A stretch of 18,293 nt of DNA, taken from assembly GCA_049317725.1 (NCBI GenBank), contig JBMOHS010000076.1, positions 1-18,293 of the forward strand, in the 5' to 3' direction. Of this stretch, positions 14,933 to 18,293 are shown piece after piece (position 1 is the stretch's first letter; each line of letters begins with the position of its first letter). The notes under the pieces were generated by a model. That model saw only the letters and a list, made by a program, of their open reading frames with translations. It was not told where the DNA came from and made no database searches. A program made the translations under genes and the position numbers. The DNA is from CAIOZW01 sp049317725. Its GTDB lineage: Bacteria > Acidobacteriota > Blastocatellia > RBC074.

Positions 14933-16174
14933 ATGAGGCTGACTCGACGTCGATTTATCACCACGAGCGGCGCCCTTCTCGGGGTGCCGTCTTTTCAACG
15001 GGCGAGTCAAATGCCACAAGCATCTGCTCCGGAAAGACAGACACTCTTCAGCGGTGGCGAAGGGGATTATGCCCTCTACCGCATCCCCGGCATCGTCGTC
15101 ACCCGGCGCGGGTCGGTGCTGGCATACTGCGAGGGGCGCCGGGAGAGTCACAGCGATTGGGGAACCATCGATCTCCTCCTGCGGCGCAGCACCGATAACG
15201 GGCGCAGATGGGATCTGGCACGACGGATCGCTGCTGTCGATGGCCCGGTCACTCGCAATCCGGTGGCGGTTGAGCGCAAGCAGGGCCGGCCCGACGATGT
15301 CACGTATAACAACCCGATCGCCATTGCCGATCGCAAAACCGGAGCGGTGCACTTCGTCTTCTGCCTTGAATATGGACGCGCTTTCTACCAGCGCAGCGAC
15401 GATGATGGGATCACCTTCAGCCGCCCGGTCGAGATCACCTCTGCATTCGAGGCCTTACGCTCCCGTTACCATTGGCGGATAATCGCCACCGGGCCGGGCC
15501 ACGGCATCCAGCTGGCCAATGGGCGGCTGCTCGTCCCCGTTTGGCTCTCGCTTGGCCTGACCGGAAATGGACACGCTCCGTCCGTCGTCTCCGTCATTTT
15601 CAGTGATGATCACGGGCACACTTGGCAGGCGGGGGAGATCATCGGGCTCGACTCGCCTGACCTGATCAATCCAAGCGAAACGGTTGCTGTTCAACTCAAT
15701 GATGGCCGCACCATGCTCAACCTGCGCAACACGTCGAAGTCCAATCGCCGCGCGATCACCTTCAGCCGTGATGGTGCCACCGGATGGTCGCCTCCGGTCT
15801 TTGACGATCAGCTTCCCGAGCCGATCTGCATGGGCAGCATCATCCGCTTCAGTAGCAAGCCTTCACGGATCCTCTTCGCCAATCCGGACAACCTGACGCG
15901 CGCCGACGGGCGAGAGACTCCTGGGGCTGGCCGTGATCGCCGCAACCTCTCCGTCCGCCTCAGCCTCGACGAGGGGCGCACTTGGCCGATCATCAAAAGC
16001 CTCGAACCCGGGGCCAGCGGCTACTCCGATCTGGCCATCGCTCGCGATCGATCCATCCTCTGCTTTTATGAAAGCCACTCCCCGCAGCGGCCCGAAGCCG
16101 CCAGTGCCCAGCTCGTCTTGGCCCGGTTCGGTCTGAACTGGTTGATCAATGGCAAGGATCAGCCGGGTCGGTGA
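14933..16174 (+). CDS. Tat-exported exo-alpha-sialidase (GH33)
   Basis: A 413-residue glycoside hydrolase that releases terminal sialic acid from glycoconjugates outside the cytoplasm. The N-terminus has a twin-arginine signal (TRRRFITTSGALLG, residues 4-17). The sialidase fold is shown by RIP at 50-52 and four good Asp boxes: STDNGRRW (86), SDDDGITF (155), SDDHGHTW (224) and SLDEGRTW (344). The catalytic set appears complete: R50, R265 (LNLRN) and R336/R337 as the arginine triad, D75 as acid/base, E249 and Y364 (GYSDLA) as the nucleophile pair. The ATG at 14933 has GAGGAG 4 bases upstream. No carbohydrate-binding module is present. It follows the molybdoenzyme remnant by 18 bases and is divergent from the VCBS gene. 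Activity on KDN or related sugars is possible. Confidence 0.88.
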   Translation: MRLTRRRFITTSGALLGVPSFQRASQMPQASAPERQTLFSGGEGDYALYRIPGIVVTRRGSVLAYCEGRRESHSDWGTIDLLLRRSTDNGRRWDLARRIAAVDGPVTRNPVAVERKQGRPDDVTYNNPIAIADRKTGAVHFVFCLEYGRAFYQRSDDDGITFSRPVEITSAFEALRSRYHWRIIATGPGHGIQLANGRLLVPVWLSLGLTGNGHAPSVVSVIFSDDHGHTWQAGEIIGLDSPDLINPSETVAVQLNDGRTMLNLRNTSKSNRRAITFSRDGATGWSPPVFDDQLPEPICMGSIIRFSSKPSRILFANPDNLTRADGRETPGAGRDRRNLSVRLSLDEGRTWPIIKSLEPGASGYSDLAIARDRSILCFYESHSPQRPEAASAQLVLARFGLNWLINGKDQPGR

Positions 16175-16207
16175 GGAAATCAACGACAATGCCTTCCCCG
16201 GCAATGA

Positions 16208-16221
16208 TCGGGTTTTCCCGA
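16208..16221. terminator. Hairpin between convergent genes
   Basis: TCGGG-TTTT-CCCGA is a perfect 5-bp stem with a 4-base loop, in the 65-base gap between the sialidase stop and the stop of the minus-strand gene. It reads as a hairpin on both strands, so it may serve both, but neither strand has a T-run directly after it. Confidence 0.3.
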
Positions 16222-16239
16222 GGAGGCGGGGGGACATTT

Positions 16240-17583
16240 CTATTTTGGCAAGACAGTCCGCGGTGGAGCGAAGAGGTCGATAACCGGTGCAGGTGGATAG
16301 TCGGTCGGCTGATACCTGATCGCCAGCTCCGGCGTAGCCAGCCTCTTGCCACCCTGAGCGCGTGAATTGAGCGCCCGGTCGAGAATGCCACTCGTCAGCA
16401 GTGTCCTTTCAACAGGATAGGCTGGGCGGCCTGTGTGAATCATGGCTTCGATGGCCTTGAGCAGGTAGGCAAAATGGGGATAGCGCGGCTCTTGTCGCTC
16501 CTCGAAGCCAGTAGCCGTGACACTCTTCCCAGCTACTTTGACTGCAACACCCGTCAGCAGGGCGCTTGGCAGCATGAACAATGTTCCCCGGAATCCATCG
16601 AGGTACTCGAACTGGAAGAGAACTGGATTCTGGTCGTCACGAATCCGTGAAGTTGACTGGCCTCTCCCGCTTTCTGACCGCAGTCTCTCCCAGTCGGTCT
16701 GTGCGTCCTCGCGAATCTGCTTCTTCAATTTGGGGATGACCGAGTAGGCGGCCTCGACGACATCATTGTCCACCCACCCCGCATCGATGGCCTTCCACGC
16801 CGCCTGCCCCTCAAGACACTGCACCCACTTCACTCCCTGTTCAGCCTTGGCGCGTCGTTCGACGATCGATTGATAGCATTCGAGTGCGTGAAAACCGTAG
16901 ATGTCGAGTCCACTGTAGCCAATCCCGACGGCTGACTGAATGTTGCTGCCGAGTGGCACGTCAAGGGGATGGCTGCGATAGGTGACCGGCAATGATGAAC
17001 CAGCCATGAATGGCACCTGGAGGGCACGCGCGCGATCGTAGATCCACTGTGACTCGTGCCAGATTGTGCTGATGTGCTTGTCATTGAAGACCGGCACGAC
17101 ACGACCATACTTGACAAAGGTGTCGGTGATCTCTTGGAAGAATCTCTTTCTCGGGTAGAGCTGCTGGCCAACTTCATTGACGGGGTAGTTCCCGTGTTCA
17201 CCAATGCTCAGCACGCCGTCGACAGGGATCGACCTGCCACCAACCGTGACCGCCTTCTCAATTGTCTCAAAGATCGGCACGTTGTGCTTGCGGCACAGCT
17301 CACGGCCAAGCTCACTGCCCTCGGGCTGGTCGAGATAGATCGAGGCCAACTTCAACGCCGGCCCAGGACCGCCGTCGTGCTTCCATCCCTCGAGGATCTT
17401 GGTGAGGATCACATCAGCATGGGAATTGGGGCGGTAGATTGTCACCACGGCGGCCACGGGCCGCGGACTGTTGCTGGCTACAGAACGGGCCTGACTCAAG
17501 TCTGGCCAGCCCGGCAAATTCAATCCGGTAACGAGCGAACCGGCAGCCATCCGCAGGCAGTCGCGTCGTGAGATATGACTCAT
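16240..17583 (-). CDS. Tat-exported conserved protein of unknown function
   Basis: A 447-residue protein with a clear twin-arginine signal, SRRDCLRMAAG at residues 5-15. I recognise the general type as Tat-signal proteins annotated as hypothetical in Planctomycetes, Verrucomicrobia and Acidobacteria, but know no function. Conserved-looking stretches are VVTIYRPNSHADVI (47-60), VDGVLSIGEHGNYP (121-134), PVFNDKH (164-170), AGSSLPVTYR (194-203) and GYSGLDIYGFHALEC (222-236). The alternating strand/helix pattern near the N-terminus, with a VDGVLSIG segment, recalls the Rossmann domain of Gfo/Idh/MocA oxidoreductases, yet no canonical GxGxxG motif is visible. The ATG at 17583 has AGGGG 8 bases upstream and places the Tat motif at the N-terminus. 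It converges on the sialidase and may be part of the same exported glycan-related group. Confidence 0.8.
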   Translation of the reverse strand: MSHISRRDCLRMAAGSLVTGLNLPGWPDLSQARSVASNSPRPVAAVVTIYRPNSHADVILTKILEGWKHDGGPGPALKLASIYLDQPEGSELGRELCRKHNVPIFETIEKAVTVGGRSIPVDGVLSIGEHGNYPVNEVGQQLYPRKRFFQEITDTFVKYGRVVPVFNDKHISTIWHESQWIYDRARALQVPFMAGSSLPVTYRSHPLDVPLGSNIQSAVGIGYSGLDIYGFHALECYQSIVERRAKAEQGVKWVQCLEGQAAWKAIDAGWVDNDVVEAAYSVIPKLKKQIREDAQTDWERLRSESGRGQSTSRIRDDQNPVLFQFEYLDGFRGTLFMLPSALLTGVAVKVAGKSVTATGFEERQEPRYPHFAYLLKAIEAMIHTGRPAYPVERTLLTSGILDRALNSRAQGGKRLATPELAIRYQPTDYPPAPVIDLFAPPRTVLPK

Positions 17584-17662
17584 CAGACAATCCCCTATTT
17601 TGTGACCTGAGCCGATTGCCAATGTCGATTCAGGCAGTCGTCCATCTTCCCTCTACTGGCTG

Positions 17663-17692
17663 CTGATTTGTACATCAGGTCTTCACTGTCAA
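17663..17692 (-). promoter_or_regulatory. Possible promoter/operator of the Tat protein gene
   Basis: A perfect TTGACA (17687-17692, minus strand) lies next to an inverted repeat CTGAT-N6-ATCAG (17663-17678) with TGTACA near its centre. The repeat overlaps where the -10 box should be, an arrangement seen for repressor sites of GntR- or LacI-type regulators. No regulator gene is nearby and the -10 is unclear. Confidence 0.25.
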
Positions 17693-17871
17693 GCAATCAT
17701 TTCGCGTCAACCATCTCGCGAAAGCATCGTCAAGGCCTGGGAACACACGTCTTCAGATCCGCATTCGCTCGCGGCTGATCCGGTGCGTGGGGACACTTCG
17801 CGAAGTCATCTCAAAACCTTCTTTACCGCGATAAGAACTCAGACTTTGACAGCCCTTCCTGATCTTTTCGT

Positions 17872-17892
17872 GTCTTCATGACTTCACGTGAG
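17872..17892. repeat. Short dispersed repeat, copy 2
   Basis: This 21-base stretch matches positions 1-21 at 17 positions, with four transitions (A/G or T/C) as the only differences. Upstream bases (TTTCGTGT) extend it as a third octamer unit before CTTCATGA and CTTCACGT. It lies just downstream of the TIR-protein stop, as copy 1 lies downstream of hemN. It is probably an old, diverged copy. Confidence 0.45.
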
Positions 17893-17960
17893 ACCATCCC
17901 GTTATTCATCGCCTTCCAGTGGTTACTGGGTCGCCGCTACAAACGAATGAGAAAGATGGG

Positions 17961-18293
17961 CTAGACCCCGACAGCTTCGGCTGTCTGCGCAATCAGCGCC
18001 ACCGCCTGTTCCTCCTCCGCTGGGTCAATGAGAATAAGTTGACGATTTTGCAGGAAGAGCGGGAGTGCGGCGGGATCAGCACCGCCGAGAAGCACTGGGA
18101 TGACGGTCTTTTTGGATTGGCCGACTGCCGAGCGCAGCGCCATGCCGAGCTCCAGTTCCTGCCAAGGCGCCCCCAACGAATTCTCCGACAAGATGAACAA
18201 AAAGACGGAGGCTTGATCCAGTGCCGTCTCAATGGCGCTTTGCCAGTCCTCTCCGGGAAGAATCTCGCGATCCGTCCACACCTCAAAACCCTG
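17961..18293 (-). CDS. TIR-domain protein, C-terminal part (5' end outside window)
   Basis: The frame is open to the right edge, and 110 residues up to a TAG stop are visible. They form most of a TIR domain: FEVWTDREILPGEDW (residues 3-17), then IETALDQASVFLFILSENSL, and the WQELEL box with E48 at the position of the catalytic glutamate of NAD-cleaving TIR domains. A strand TVIPVLLGG follows. The domain ends the protein, so any partner domain would be N-terminal and outside the window. Bacterial TIR proteins act as NADases in anti-phage defence or as scaffolds and effectors. The start cannot be placed; a GTG at 18281 lies inside the domain and is not the true start. Confidence 0.85.
   Translation of the reverse strand, partial: QGFEVWTDREILPGEDWQSAIETALDQASVFLFILSENSLGAPWQELELGMALRSAVGQSKKTVIPVLLGGADPAALPLFLQNRQLILIDPAEEEQAVALIAQTAEAVGV

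Larger units (their letters stand above)
17584..17960. other. Palindrome-rich non-coding region
   Basis: This 377-base gap has no convincing gene on either strand. It holds CTGAT-N6-ATCAG (17663-17678), TTTCGCG-N10-CGCGAAA (17700-17723), the perfect 12-base palindrome ACTTCGCGAAGT (17795-17806) and a dispersed repeat copy (17872-17892). On the minus strand TTGACA (17687-17692) would be a -35 box for the downstream Tat protein gene, but the nearest -10-like TACAAA is only 14 bases away, which is short. Confidence 0.6.

Noticed and set aside
14654..15352. A 232-codon minus-strand frame spanning the VCBS-sialidase gap and the start of the sialidase.
   Set aside because: It lies opposite well-supported sialidase sequence, has no ribosome site and no family resemblance.
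17056..17571. A 171-codon plus-strand frame opposite the Tat-exported protein.
   Set aside because: It is antisense to a gene with a clear Tat signal and conserved blocks, and it has no recognisable motif of its own.

Overview
The window is about 62% GC by eye and is packed with bacterial genes. A Tat-exported sialidase, a VCBS/FG-GAP repeat protein, a Tat-exported protein of a Planctomycetes/Verrucomicrobia-type family, and a divergent HemA/HemC-HemD set suggest the Planctomycetota-Verrucomicrobiota-Lentisphaerota group. Opitutae-like Verrucomicrobiota is my best guess, but this is inference from gene content only. An LpxL/HtrB-type acyltransferase indicates a Gram-negative envelope with lipid A.

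Positions 89-9055 (minus strand) hold one compact heme operon, transcribed from right to left: hemA, hemC-hemD fusion, hemB, hemL, sensor histidine kinase, OmpR-type response regulator, hemE, hemN. Four junctions overlap by 4-10 bases and the largest gap is 61 bases. Together the enzymes run from glutamyl-tRNA through 5-aminolevulinate, porphobilinogen, hydroxymethylbilane, uroporphyrinogen III and coproporphyrinogen III to protoporphyrinogen IX by the oxygen-independent route. The last steps (protoporphyrinogen oxidation, iron insertion) are not in the window. A two-component system sits inside the operon. HemA is unusually short.

Positions 9202-11286 (minus) hold a three-gene operon: an ABA4-like (DUF4281) membrane protein, a HAD phosphatase and an N-acetylneuraminate-lyase-like aldolase. 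Positions 11522-12499 (plus) hold the lipid A acyltransferase, behind a clear TTGACA-type promoter.

Positions 12660-17583 are an accessory, exported-protein region. It has a secreted protein with nine calcium-binding VCBS motifs (minus), a short remnant of the C-terminal end of a molybdopterin-binding oxidoreductase (plus), a Tat-exported GH33 sialidase with a complete catalytic set (plus), and a Tat-exported protein of unknown function (minus). Sialidase and lyase together suggest release and breakdown of sialic acid, though they lie in different transcription units.

Positions 17584-17960 are non-coding and rich in palindromes. They carry a diverged copy of a short repeat also found at the left edge (1-21). 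Positions 17961-18293 (minus) are the C-terminal part of a TIR-domain protein cut by the window edge. I saw no tRNA, rRNA, CRISPR array or insertion sequence.
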